45,834 nt of DNA, taken from positions 1 through 45,834 of IMG/VR virus record IMGVR_UViG_3300044470_000166; one strand, given 5' to 3'. This document shows positions 35,340 to 44,263 of the stretch, piece after piece; position 1 is the stretch's first letter; the number at the start of each line of letters is the position of its first letter. Made by a program: the position numbers and the translations under genes. The notes beneath the pieces were generated by a model. It worked only from the letters and a program-made list of their open reading frames with translations. It had not been told where the DNA came from and ran no database searches. This stretch comes from a virus.

Positions 35340-35514
35340 TGTTTACCATGAAGGACACCTAAAAAAATGTACTATCTGTGGTAAATGGTGTGATAGTCTA
35401 TCCCCAAATACTAATGACTTTCCTTTTTCTATCTCTTTTTCGGATGGTTCCAAAAAATGGTTTCATACGGGATGCTTTACTAAAGATGTCCAGGAAATGC
35501 TAAAGACTAATTGA
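35329..35514 (+). CDS. small zinc-finger protein
   Basis: 61 residues with CTICGKWCDSL and WFHTGCF, a C-x2-C...H-x3-C set for one zinc ion. It overlaps the helicase end by 11 nt, with GGAGAGG upstream. Function unknown. Confidence 0.7.
   Translation: MNNNVYHEGHLKKCTICGKWCDSLSPNTNDFPFSISFSDGSKKWFHTGCFTKDVQEMLKTN
35506..35512 (+). promoter_or_regulatory. ACTAATT element
   Basis: GACTAATTGAAGAAGGGG precedes the ATG at 35531. The element overlaps the stop of the zinc-finger gene and here a Shine-Dalgarno site follows. Confidence 0.35.
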
Positions 35515-35530
35515 AGAAGGGGTTTCTCCA

Positions 35531-35695
35531 ATGGAAGATAAGATCAAAGAACTAGCGAGCCAAATGTTGAACTACTCTCGTAACTATATTCTGGGCGAAA
35601 TATCTGCTGAAGTATATGTAGCTAATGTGAATACCTTGAACTTTTCTTTACATGAGGAACTGAAGAAGAAAAAGGAAGATCATGAACGTAAATGA
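35531..35695 (+). CDS. small hypothetical protein, 54 aa
   Basis: Starts MEDKIKELASQMLNYSRNY and ends in a Lys/Glu helix (HEELKKKKEDHERK). GAAGGGG lies upstream. Overlaps the next gene by 14 nt. Function unknown. Confidence 0.65.
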   Translation: MEDKIKELASQMLNYSRNYILGEISAEVYVANVNTLNFSLHEELKKKKEDHERK

Positions 35696-36074
35696 ATACT
35701 TTGATTTTAAGAAATATTTATCAGTAAATAATGATGTCACCGAGACTCATACTCTAGTGGATACTACGGGTATTACAGACGATGAACTAAAACTTGAGAA
35801 GGCAGTAAAGAGCTTTTTAGCCTTTCTTCTCCATTCTGGCTTTGATGGTGAAGATGTGTGTGCCTCTATAATAGAAGCCACTAAAATAGTCACTAATCAT
35901 CCTGATATGGAGAGCTTTGCTCTAAGCTCTGCGATTGAGGAGCAAGTGAACAACAATGAGAATTTCAGACAATTTGTAAAGCATATGCAGGAAACGGAGG
36001 ATATGGAGTTTTTGAAGGAAGTATATAGAAGTTGGATAACATGTCATACACAAGTAAAATCCGAATCTAATTGA
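35682..36074 (+). CDS. hypothetical acidic protein, 130 aa
   Basis: Helical, acidic protein (ITDDELKLEKAVKSFLAFLL, EDVCASIIEATKIV). No family recognised. It ends directly before the promoter at 36071-36099. Confidence 0.65.
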   Translation: MNVNEYFDFKKYLSVNNDVTETHTLVDTTGITDDELKLEKAVKSFLAFLLHSGFDGEDVCASIIEATKIVTNHPDMESFALSSAIEEQVNNNENFRQFVKHMQETEDMEFLKEVYRSWITCHTQVKSESN

Positions 36075-36099
36075 CAGGACTAACTTATAATGATATATT
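36071..36099 (+). promoter_or_regulatory. sigma70-like promoter with ACTAACT in the spacer
   Basis: TTGACA (36071-36076), 17-nt spacer, TATATT (36094-36099). The spacer holds GGACTAACT (ACTAACT at 36079-36085). It serves the transglycosylase gene. Confidence 0.7.
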
Positions 36100-36129
36100 C
36101 AATACTATCACTAGTATGGGAGTTAAATT

Positions 36130-36756
36130 GTGATAAAACAGATTGTTCTGGGCCTACTAATTCTTATGACCCTCGCACCTGCTATCCCTTTTACCTATTA
36201 TATTCCAAATAGACTATATACTGTAGAACTTCCTGTTAAAAAAATCATAATAAAATATCCAATACCTCCAGCATGGTTTAATAAAGACCTTTTAAACTAT
36301 ATTTCTAAGGAATGTAAAAAAAATAATGTGCCTGTTCTACTAGTACACAAACTCATAGAACAAGAAAGCCAATGGCACTCAAATTCCCCCTCTCCTAACT
36401 ATGATAGACACCACAATCTTCTTTCTATTGACTATGGTTTGATGCAGATAAATTCAGATAATTTAGAACGATTTGCTCATGCTTATAAAGAGCCATGGCG
36501 ATCAGAAAAATCCTATAACCCTATGCATAATTCTTGGGATAATGTACATTTTGGTATTTGCTATCTACGAGATTTATATCTCCAATTTGGAAATTGGAAA
36601 GATGCTGTTGCTGCTTATAATGGGGGTACTAAAAGAGTAAAAAATAATACTCTTAAGAAGAGTACTCAAGAATACGTGAATACAGTTTGTCCTGTGACTG
36701 ACTGGTGGCTTACGCTTCCGACTAATTATGTAAGCCCAACTACCCAAATAAACTAA
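36130..36756 (+). CDS. lytic transglycosylase (SLT family)
   Basis: 208 residues, GTG start with GGGAG 7 nt upstream. An N-terminal signal/anchor (residues 4-22) is followed by an SLT domain: KLIEQESQWHSN with the catalytic Glu (ES-x-W), DYGLMQINSDN, HFGICYLRDLYLQFGNWKDAVAAYNGG. It cleaves peptidoglycan between MurNAc and GlcNAc. The signal sequence suggests action outside the membrane, in lysis or DNA entry. A terminator follows. Confidence 0.9.
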   Translation: MIKQIVLGLLILMTLAPAIPFTYYIPNRLYTVELPVKKIIIKYPIPPAWFNKDLLNYISKECKKNNVPVLLVHKLIEQESQWHSNSPSPNYDRHHNLLSIDYGLMQINSDNLERFAHAYKEPWRSEKSYNPMHNSWDNVHFGICYLRDLYLQFGNWKDAVAAYNGGTKRVKNNTLKKSTQEYVNTVCPVTDWWLTLPTNYVSPTTQIN

Positions 36757-36788
36757 ATTTTAGAAAGGACAGCAGGTTGGAGCTTGTT

Positions 36789-36828
36789 GGCTATAGTCAG
36801 ATTCAGCTATAGCCTAACTTTCTTTTTA
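36789..36828 (+). terminator. rho-independent terminator
   Basis: 8-bp perfect stem GGCTATAG/CTATAGCC around a 10-nt loop, followed by a T-rich tract (TAACTTTCTTTTT). It ends the transglycosylase transcript. Confidence 0.75.
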
Positions 36829-36829
36829 T

Positions 36830-36837
36830 ACTAACTA
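36830..36837 (+). promoter_or_regulatory. ACTAACTA element
   Basis: TATACTAACTATATAG lies directly after the terminator and upstream of the HNH endonuclease gene. This is consistent with a promoter that restarts transcription. Confidence 0.45.
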
Positions 36838-36869
36838 TATAGTCTCTCCAAAGACTCTAAAGGAAAAGT

Positions 36870-37685
36870 ATGAATCTGTTTAATCTTCCACAAGGTGCAG
36901 AGCCTCATTTTTCAAGATATATAAAATTTATAAATTCTCGTCCAAAAAGAATATATGAAAAATTTAGAGTGAATAAACACCATATTTTACCTCGTTCTAT
37001 GAATGGAACAGAGGATTTTTCTAATCTGATTATACTTACCCATAGAGAGCACTATATTGCTCATTTGATTCTTTGGAAATGCTATGGTGGAGCAATGGTT
37101 ACAGCATTTTGGTTTATGCAATTTAACGCTTCTACATCAGGAAAATATAATAATAAAATTAACTCAAGACAATTCTCTATACTAAGGGAGGACTATTGTA
37201 AAATTTGTTTTCCAGCTTCTACACGGGAAGCCTGTAAAAAAGTCATAGTAGGGAAAGCCCTTTGGAATAAAGGAATACCCCTCTCCTCAGAAGCAAAAAG
37301 AAAGTTAAGTATTTCTTTGAGTGGAAATAAACATTACAATTATGGTAAACATTTAAGTGAGGAGACTAGAAAAAAAATATCTAATGCAAATAAGGGAAAT
37401 ACAAATTTTTTAGGAAGGCATCATACACAAGAGTCTAAAGAAAAACAAAGAAAAAATAAAATAGGTAAAAGTAATCCTCAATTTGGTAAATCCCCTTGTC
37501 AGAAAAATATAGATATACATTCAAAAAAAGTTATTTGTGTAGAAACGGGGCAGGTATTCCCAAGTATAAGGAGCGCAAGTGAATACTATAATTTAGATAT
37601 ACATAAAATAAGTTTAGCATGTAAGCATAAAGAAAAAACAGTCTTGAACTTACATTGGGAGTATTATGAAAATAGGACTAATTAG
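36870..37685 (+). CDS. HNH homing endonuclease with NUMOD3 and NUMOD1
   Basis: 271 residues. The HNH core is VNKHHILPRSMNGTEDFSNLIILTHREHYIAH (residues about 31-62: paired His, then Asn, then His). NUMOD3 units follow (SSEAKRKLSIS, SEETRKKISNANKG, TQESKEKQRKN), then a NUMOD1-like end (ICVETGQVFPSIRSASEYY). AAAGGA precedes the ATG. A free-standing mobile gene inserted in the probable structural region. Confidence 0.9.
   Translation: MNLFNLPQGAEPHFSRYIKFINSRPKRIYEKFRVNKHHILPRSMNGTEDFSNLIILTHREHYIAHLILWKCYGGAMVTAFWFMQFNASTSGKYNNKINSRQFSILREDYCKICFPASTREACKKVIVGKALWNKGIPLSSEAKRKLSISLSGNKHYNYGKHLSEETRKKISNANKGNTNFLGRHHTQESKEKQRKNKIGKSNPQFGKSPCQKNIDIHSKKVICVETGQVFPSIRSASEYYNLDIHKISLACKHKEKTVLNLHWEYYENRTN
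37677..37684 (+). promoter_or_regulatory. ACTAATTA-N3-ATG start element
   Basis: ACTAATTA exactly 3 nt before the ATG at 37688, overlapping the stop codon of the HNH gene. No Shine-Dalgarno site is visible. Confidence 0.5.
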
Positions 37686-37687
37686 AT

Positions 37688-38233
37688 ATGCAAAGTAGCT
37701 GGCAATCAAGACTTTCCAGTCGTTTAAATAGAATTTCACAGACTTTAGTGGACAACTCAATAATTTTGTCAGGTTTCTCCACTGATGTTATTATTATTGA
37801 TGAAACTCTTAATGAGGTTCAGGACCCTACAGCCTTAAATGTAGATGAAATTGGAGTGGTTAACATTGTATTTCCTAGTTTCCAAGATGTACCAATGCGA
37901 CGTTTTATCCAAGGTGATGGTACTTATATCTCTGCCAATGCAGGTAAAGATAGTAAAGAAGATAAAGAACCTTTTGTATGCTATTCACCGATAGGAACCA
38001 ACCTGGGGATTGTAATCCCACAGGGGTCTATACTACTGAAATTCTTCGAGAATCCTACAGGTGCTGCTCCATGGATACTACCATTGAAGGTAGCGGATAT
38101 TTTGGGAACATTTGGAGCGAGAACTATTATATATCAAAAATTGAATATTGTGTATTATGATACTCCAGTTAGTTCTGTATTATATAATTATTTATTAACT
38201 TTGAGCCAGAGAAGATCATTATTAAATTGGTAG
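37688..38233 (+). CDS. hypothetical protein, probably virion-associated
   Basis: 181 residues, strand-rich (VIIIDETLNEVQ, GVVNIVFPSFQDVPMRRF, LGIVIPQGSILLKFFE, RTIIYQKLNIVYYD). No family recognised. It is followed within 11 nt by two very large genes, and its SD-less ACTAATTA start is shared with probable late genes, so a head-tail or tail role is plausible. Confidence 0.65.
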   Translation: MQSSWQSRLSSRLNRISQTLVDNSIILSGFSTDVIIIDETLNEVQDPTALNVDEIGVVNIVFPSFQDVPMRRFIQGDGTYISANAGKDSKEDKEPFVCYSPIGTNLGIVIPQGSILLKFFENPTGAAPWILPLKVADILGTFGARTIIYQKLNIVYYDTPVSSVLYNYLLTLSQRRSLLNW

Positions 38234-38243
38234 GATAATAAAA

Positions 38244-40556
38244 ATGGATATAAAAAAAATAAAATCATTCAAAACAGAGGAAGGTATTTTTTCTACTTGG
38301 GGTATAGATAGGGACCTGTTTACTGTATGGGAGAATCCTAAAGGTTGGATAATAAGAAACATGCTTATTCCTGAGGGGCTCCGAAGACAAGGATTAGCAT
38401 TTAATTTTCATAAAAAAATGAACATTCTCTCCTATCAGAAAACAGGAGTACCATTACAAACAGTATTGCCTAGAAAAGTGGGAGATACCTTCTTAAGAGA
38501 GTTTTCAGATGAGGCAGAAAAACTTTGGGAATATATGGTTGATAAAGGACTAGCAGTGAAAATTGACTATAAAAGATATATGATGAAACCTCCAGTAATT
38601 AATGAATCCACACAAGAAATTATAAATCCTTCTGAGAAGAATAGAACATATTTTAACACCATACCCTATAGAAGATTTATTTATAATGTTAAAAATAATA
38701 TATTAGTTTTAGGTGGAAATAATATAAATTGGAGTTCTCATGCGGAAGAATGGCAGGAAGCCGGTTTTTCTCCTCTAGATTTTGATACTGCTGTACGAGG
38801 ATGGGTGGCTGGAGGTAATCCTAAAAGAAGAAGCTATCGTTCTGGAATTATTCATTTTGCACCTCGCATATCAGAATATAATTATGATGAAGGATATACT
38901 ACACTAAAAATGTTTAAGAAGTTAGGGGCTACAAACTATACTATTATAAGACAATTCCTAAAACCAGGGGAAGAAAAATTAGGAAATATTATTATGAAGC
39001 TAAAGGAAAGGGTATTACAGGAAATTACCTACCAAGATGCTTATGGACCTGAATTCGTAAAGTTTGTAAATAAATGGAAGGGTAAAAAGAAAGATAAAAA
39101 CTACTTTGTACAATTCTCAAATCATAATGGGGATTATACTAATAAAGCTCCCTATGCAGACCCTAACCATGCAGACCCTGTAGGGGTATATGGGTATCCA
39201 TTATGGTATGTGATAGATTACCCTGGTGATATATGGTATGGGCAAAAGGCTAAATTTTTGCGAGTATTATGGAATAAACATCCAGAGAAAACATTACAAT
39301 TACAGTATGTAGGTTATAATGATGCTAATAATTTTCTAAATAAACTCCATATAAGCGATGGTAGATTTGAAACTACCCAACGAAAACTGAAGCACACTGG
39401 TATTTCTGCTGACGCTAAAACATTCTTTTCTTATATACAATTAGATATACCTAAATTCAACAAAACAGGAGAGAAAGTAGTACGTCCCGGCATGGAACAA
39501 ACTAAATTTTTACGTCAATTAGGGTTTTATGCTATTGAAGACAGGGCAGAGCGATACCAACAGGCAGTAATCAACGAGCGGGAACCAAACCAAATATGCT
39601 TTTTAACACCAGTGGCATTTGAGGTAATAGACTCATACCAGCTAAACCAAAAACAAACAGGAGCATTTACTTATAATGAGCCTTCAGATGAATTCCTACG
39701 CTCCCTTGTAAATAGAATTGCTACAGAAGTATTTAATGACAGACTGGTGCGACATCAATTGGGCACATATCGTGAATATCCTATAAACTATAGTAATACA
39801 TGGTGGACTGCTGGGGGAAGACGAATAGAATTGAATGTGGCTAGTGCTGATAACCATGATAGAAAGTTAGGACAAAAACCTTATAGACAGTGGAAAAAAT
39901 ATGATTGGTGGTATATTGATGTTAGTATATACTGTGAATATGATGATATAGAATATAGGCTCAATACAGATAATTCTATAAATGAGTTTATTAGGGACAT
40001 GAAAGAGGATTTAGCCGCCGATACACCTAATAAAGACTGGATACCAGATACACGAGAAAATTATGAAAAAGGCATAAAGACAAAACATGATAAATGGGTA
40101 CAAGACGAAATAAAAAAACGTAATGAGGGCTTTATTGAAGATTTTTATGAACTAAAACAATATTTAGAAACAGAATTTAAGGATGAAACTATTTATTCCT
40201 TGGTTAGCAGGATTACTGATGATGAAAGAATAGATTTTATACAAAACTCCAACTATGCTATACAAGAAATGATGAACTATACTCGATCAGTAAAAGATAA
40301 TGAAAAAAACTATCATCCTACTTATGAAGAATTTATCAGTTCTTCTTTAGGGAAGCAGTGGGAAGACTATGTGGTGAAAGAGGGACAAGATACTATAGGA
40401 ATGTCAGAAAATATATCTACTATCATATTAAAGATAATAAAGCATTTATTTGATGTATACTCTCCTAAAATATGTTTAGCTTATGCTGTAAGGGCTAATA
40501 TATGTATATCATTGATGAGTATACAGAGAGAGTTAGAAGAAAAAGGACTAATTTAG
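38244..40556 (+). CDS. large hypothetical protein with N-terminal GNAT-like region
   Basis: 770 residues. Residues about 30-115 resemble an N-acetyltransferase core: GWIIRNMLIPEGLRRQGLAFNF (R-R-x-G-x-A pyrophosphate loop), then SDEAEKLWEYMVDKGLAVKI. The other about 650 residues are rich in Tyr, Trp, Asp and Lys (NHADPVGVYGYPLWYVIDYPG, DRLVRHQLGTYREYPINYS) and unrecognised. The size, position and acetyltransferase-plus-unknown make-up recall polyvalent proteins injected with phage DNA. Inferred, not shown. Confidence 0.7.
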   Translation: MDIKKIKSFKTEEGIFSTWGIDRDLFTVWENPKGWIIRNMLIPEGLRRQGLAFNFHKKMNILSYQKTGVPLQTVLPRKVGDTFLREFSDEAEKLWEYMVDKGLAVKIDYKRYMMKPPVINESTQEIINPSEKNRTYFNTIPYRRFIYNVKNNILVLGGNNINWSSHAEEWQEAGFSPLDFDTAVRGWVAGGNPKRRSYRSGIIHFAPRISEYNYDEGYTTLKMFKKLGATNYTIIRQFLKPGEEKLGNIIMKLKERVLQEITYQDAYGPEFVKFVNKWKGKKKDKNYFVQFSNHNGDYTNKAPYADPNHADPVGVYGYPLWYVIDYPGDIWYGQKAKFLRVLWNKHPEKTLQLQYVGYNDANNFLNKLHISDGRFETTQRKLKHTGISADAKTFFSYIQLDIPKFNKTGEKVVRPGMEQTKFLRQLGFYAIEDRAERYQQAVINEREPNQICFLTPVAFEVIDSYQLNQKQTGAFTYNEPSDEFLRSLVNRIATEVFNDRLVRHQLGTYREYPINYSNTWWTAGGRRIELNVASADNHDRKLGQKPYRQWKKYDWWYIDVSIYCEYDDIEYRLNTDNSINEFIRDMKEDLAADTPNKDWIPDTRENYEKGIKTKHDKWVQDEIKKRNEGFIEDFYELKQYLETEFKDETIYSLVSRITDDERIDFIQNSNYAIQEMMNYTRSVKDNEKNYHPTYEEFISSSLGKQWEDYVVKEGQDTIGMSENISTIILKIIKHLFDVYSPKICLAYAVRANICISLMSIQRELEEKGLI
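40547..40554 (+). promoter_or_regulatory. ACTAATTT-N3-ATG start element
   Basis: GACTAATTTAGTATG. The element overlaps the stop of the 770-residue gene and lies 3 nt before the next ATG. No Shine-Dalgarno site is visible. Confidence 0.45.
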
Positions 40557-40557
40557 T

Positions 40558-43422
40558 ATGGAAATAAAAGAACTAAATAATTCCTATGCAAAATGGGAGT
40601 ACCAACCTAAAGATAAGCTTACTCAAAGTCCTGTATATATTTTTAAAATAGATGGTATAACCTATAAGTCCCATTTTCCTTTTATTTATCTTAACTTTGG
40701 TGGGCTTCTAATGCACTATCAAGCTGGATTACGATCTAATCTTAGAAAAATATTAGTGCTTAAACCTCTCTTTCATGATTCAGCAATAAATGTTTGTTTT
40801 TATTCTTTTACTTCTAATTATGGAGGGGATGAATATAATGACTCTCAAACAGGAACAGAAAATGCAGCTTTAGTTTTTCCTACTGTAATTGCAACAATAG
40901 AGGACTTTATACGAAAAAAAGGTAATAAAATAGATTTATTACTATTGGCTGGTAGGGATGAATCTAGTAAAGGCTCAAGAAATAAATTATATAGAATAAT
41001 GGCGAGACAACTACAAAAGAAATATGGATATCAGTACCAAGAAATCCAAGACGCTAATATGTCTCTTTTTGCTATTGATCTGAGTAGTATAAAGGAAAGT
41101 GTAATGAAAGAAAATAAACCTACACCTGTAAAAGAAGAAACTCCAGGTATGGTAGATACCCTTACTAATCAAGTTAAAGCTGATCCTTCTAAAACTGTTC
41201 AGGCTACCTGGGACCAAGTACTGCAACAAATGAAGCCCCAGACAGCAGAGGACTATGATAAAGCTGTACAGCAGGTACAACAAACCTTAGGGCTAGGGGC
41301 AGAAAATCCTTCGGCTAAAGCCATGTCTCAAGTATCAGCTAATGGAATTCAATCTCAAGGAAACTCTTTACCACAGTCTTCGTTAGATAATATAACTACA
41401 CAACCAGTAAAGCCACCTTCAACTATGGGCACTTCTACTCCACAGTCTGTACAGGCACCACAGCCTACCCAGGCTCCGTCCTACCCTAACTATGGTGCTA
41501 AGATGGGTAATCCTATGAAGCAGTCCTATAGAAGCAGGAATAGACCTTTTAACGAAGAAGATATAGGTAGAGCAAAGTCTACAACGAAAGGTGAGGATCA
41601 AGAATACACTGGTATGACCAAATTGGAACAGGCCCAAGCCATGATAAAAGACTTGAAAAAGAAGAAAGCCACCGATGCTAATATACTCTTTAGTCTTGTT
41701 AATCGCTTGTTTATTGATGTAGAGACAGCACAAGCAATTCTGGATAAAGAAATCAAAAAGGATGAGTTTCCTGATAAGCACGACGCTATTACTGATTTGC
41801 CACAAGATGGTATTATGAAAGATAAACCCACTAATGATATATCTATTAAAGAAAGTAAAATTATATGTCCAAAGTGTGGAGCTACTGGAAGTGCTATTAC
41901 TACAGAACCTTATGGTAAATGTAAGTGTAAGAAATGTGGTGATGAGTTCCCAGTAAATGGTAGTGAAGAAGATACTATTAAAGAAGAATGGGAGGAAGAT
42001 GATGATGAAGAGGAGGAGGATGATTCTAAATGGACACCCGCCTTTTCTGCTAAATCCAACCCAAAAGGAAAACTTCTTACTAACTGGAATCCTGGAGAAG
42101 AAAGCAAAAAAGATAAGGACATTAAAGAGGACTCTATCTATAATCATTCTCACATTACTACTAATAATAATTACGATTACGGCTCATATGATTTTTACCA
42201 AGTACGAGACCCTTATGAGTTTGAGCTGAACTCTACCCAACTTGTGGCTAGAGCCATGATTGTAGACCAGAGATATACCTATGAAATGAGATTCCAAGTG
42301 ATGAAGGAAACTGATGCTCGCTTTCCTCAAGCATGGAAATTTTTGCTTTTCCATGATATTAGGCATATACTAAAAATCTCTGTAAACCTATTGAATGCCA
42401 ATACAAATTATATGAAATTATCTCCTGACTCTGCCCCAATCTTTAATGAAACCCGTATAGCTAAAGTAGCAGCGCTGGCTTTCAAGTCCTACATAAAACT
42501 ATGGGGTAAGCAGCACTTCCAGATTATAGTAATAGAAACAGAAAATCCGATGAGACTTATATTCAATACATTACTCGCTAAGGAACTTGCTAAAGTAAGT
42601 GGTATAAAAATAAACCAAAATCTGTCTTTAGAAATGACTGGAAAACCATTGGAGAATACTAATGTCCCTGGTAAGCCTAAACTTTATACTGTATTGACTA
42701 ATGCTGCTGGTGGTAAAATAAAAGAAGCCATAGAAGAAGGTATATTTACTAAAGGGTTTAAACTACCTAAAAATGGTATAGTAATAGACTATAATAATTT
42801 CAGTTCATCACAGGAAATAACACAAAAATTTGGTAATCTTTTTGATATAACTAGAGAATTATTTTTAGAAATAGAATCTGTAGCCTCTTATCATAATGTT
42901 AGTAGAATAGCACTCCTTTCTATAGGGGGTTTTCCTATAGATGAACACTTTAGAATTAGAGAGATTGAAGGTATACTTATTGCTTATAATAATATTATTA
43001 TAGCCAGAATACCTAATTCTAATAATGAAAGACAATATAAGAATTGCTTTTTCTACTATGATAATTATAGTACTCAATTAAAAGAATTCTATTCTATAGC
43101 AAAAACTGTAATAGAAGATATCAAAAATGAAAAATTGCATAAGAAGGATTTAAGTTTAGGTGCGGGAGAAGTCTCAGGGCTTTCTTTTGATGAAGCACAA
43201 GTAGACGAGGATACAGAGTCTAGCGCTTTTATGCCTTCAGCACCCGAGAATGTAGCTGGATTAGTAGATTTATCTACTTCAAGGGGGCATAGAAAACCTA
43301 TCCCTTTTGGCGGGCAGACGGGCGATGAGATTAACGCTGATGCCCGTCGCCATCTAAAGCAAATGTCAGGAAGTTTAGAGACACAATTAGAGTCTATACA
43401 GAGTTTAGAAGAAATGGGCTAA
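40558..43422 (+). CDS. very large hypothetical protein with zinc ribbon and acidic linker
   Basis: 954 residues. N-terminal mixed domain (about 1-180), a Gln/Pro/Ser-rich linker (190-330), a small helical part, a zinc ribbon CPKCGATG...CKCKKCGDEF (about 437-466), an acidic run (EEWEEDDDEEEEDD), then a large mixed domain (540-880) and a helical tail. Virion-associated or polyvalent protein by inference. The stop TAA follows GAAATGGGC. One base fewer in the G run would extend it by about 29 codons (AKKLDDIGILIGEK...) to 43510. Confidence 0.7.
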   Translation: MEIKELNNSYAKWEYQPKDKLTQSPVYIFKIDGITYKSHFPFIYLNFGGLLMHYQAGLRSNLRKILVLKPLFHDSAINVCFYSFTSNYGGDEYNDSQTGTENAALVFPTVIATIEDFIRKKGNKIDLLLLAGRDESSKGSRNKLYRIMARQLQKKYGYQYQEIQDANMSLFAIDLSSIKESVMKENKPTPVKEETPGMVDTLTNQVKADPSKTVQATWDQVLQQMKPQTAEDYDKAVQQVQQTLGLGAENPSAKAMSQVSANGIQSQGNSLPQSSLDNITTQPVKPPSTMGTSTPQSVQAPQPTQAPSYPNYGAKMGNPMKQSYRSRNRPFNEEDIGRAKSTTKGEDQEYTGMTKLEQAQAMIKDLKKKKATDANILFSLVNRLFIDVETAQAILDKEIKKDEFPDKHDAITDLPQDGIMKDKPTNDISIKESKIICPKCGATGSAITTEPYGKCKCKKCGDEFPVNGSEEDTIKEEWEEDDDEEEEDDSKWTPAFSAKSNPKGKLLTNWNPGEESKKDKDIKEDSIYNHSHITTNNNYDYGSYDFYQVRDPYEFELNSTQLVARAMIVDQRYTYEMRFQVMKETDARFPQAWKFLLFHDIRHILKISVNLLNANTNYMKLSPDSAPIFNETRIAKVAALAFKSYIKLWGKQHFQIIVIETENPMRLIFNTLLAKELAKVSGIKINQNLSLEMTGKPLENTNVPGKPKLYTVLTNAAGGKIKEAIEEGIFTKGFKLPKNGIVIDYNNFSSSQEITQKFGNLFDITRELFLEIESVASYHNVSRIALLSIGGFPIDEHFRIREIEGILIAYNNIIIARIPNSNNERQYKNCFFYYDNYSTQLKEFYSIAKTVIEDIKNEKLHKKDLSLGAGEVSGLSFDEAQVDEDTESSAFMPSAPENVAGLVDLSTSRGHRKPIPFGGQTGDEINADARRHLKQMSGSLETQLESIQSLEEMG

Positions 43423-43515
43423 AAAATTAGATGATATAGGTATTCTTATTGGAGAAAAAGCAAATTATTTTGAAGATTGGAAACAAGAGTTTTTAGAGTC
43501 TACAATTTAGACTCC

Positions 43516-43544
43516 TTGACTTTATTTCTAAATAATGGTATATT
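43516..43544 (+). promoter_or_regulatory. sigma70-like promoter
   Basis: TTGACT (43516-43521), 17-nt spacer, TATATT (43539-43544), directly upstream of the small gene at 43562. Confidence 0.75.
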
Positions 43545-43561
43545 TTCTTTAGAGGTATAGT

Positions 43562-43741
43562 ATGCAAATAATGAAGAATTGTAAGCGCATGATTAGGGCT
43601 ACATTAGCACGATTTGAGGAGAACCCTCAAAGGTATTCCCATGAAATAGCTTCTCTACAAGCAGATATAGAGAATGTTAAGCCTAAAGTAAAGAAAGTAA
43701 AAGAAGAAAGACGGGACTATAGAGAGCAAGACGACTATTAG
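43562..43741 (+). CDS. small basic hypothetical protein, 59 aa
   Basis: Starts MQIMKNCKRMIRATLARFEE and ends in a Lys/Arg/Glu helix (KPKVKKVKEERRDYREQDDY). TAGAGG lies just upstream and a good promoter at 43516-43544. Function unknown. The convergent gap 43742-43818 holds no clear terminator. Confidence 0.65.
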   Translation: MQIMKNCKRMIRATLARFEENPQRYSHEIASLQADIENVKPKVKKVKEERRDYREQDDY

Positions 43742-43818
43742 GCATAAATAAAATGATAGTAAGAAGCATGTTTAATAATACCTCATCAATAGGCGGCAAC
43801 CTACTGTCCTCTCTATTA

Positions 43819-44253
43819 CTATCCTATAATAGTGAAAAGCCTTAAAGAATCCACAAAAGTAGCAGGATCATGCGCAGTTAATGAATAAGGTTGAATAGGA
43901 TCAAAAATTAAATTTTCTTTTCTGTTCCCCACACAAAAATGCGTAAATCCATTACTAGGGCGATGGAGTGCCATAATAGAATATACATTAGGGGCTATTA
44001 TTGTTGATGGAGGAAAATGCCCATCTATATATTGTAGGGGTAGCCCCATTATACTAATAATTCCACTATAGCTCTGAATAACAAACCCAGAATCAATAAA
44101 TCCTTGTTGTAAGGATTGATTCCAAAAAGTATTTACATCATCAATAGTATTGGTTTGCCCTATAATTTCTCTATAGAAATTTAATGAACAGAAAAGGCAG
44201 CCATATTCATGTAGTGTGTCTATTGCTTTAGGATCATTCTGGTATACTGGCAT
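43819..44253 (-). CDS. C39-like / papain-fold peptidase candidate
   Basis: 144 residues. The N-terminal EYGCLFCSLNF places a Cys in an N-terminal helix. Later GFTHFCVGNRKENLIFDPIQ gives a His then Asp/Asn in the spacing of C39/DUF261-like proteases (Cys...His...Asp-Pro). It would cleave peptide or amide bonds. The call rests on this short pattern. AAGAAGGAC precedes the ATG. Confidence 0.55.
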   Translation of the reverse strand: MPVYQNDPKAIDTLHEYGCLFCSLNFYREIIGQTNTIDDVNTFWNQSLQQGFIDSGFVIQSYSGIISIMGLPLQYIDGHFPPSTIIAPNVYSIMALHRPSNGFTHFCVGNRKENLIFDPIQPYSLTAHDPATFVDSLRLFTIIG

Positions 44254-44263
44254 ATAGTCCTTC

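Noticed and set aside
41419-42153. 244-codon minus-strand frame inside the 954-residue gene
   Set aside because: Shadow of the plus-strand gene; Phe/Ile-rich from Lys/Glu codons on the other strand.
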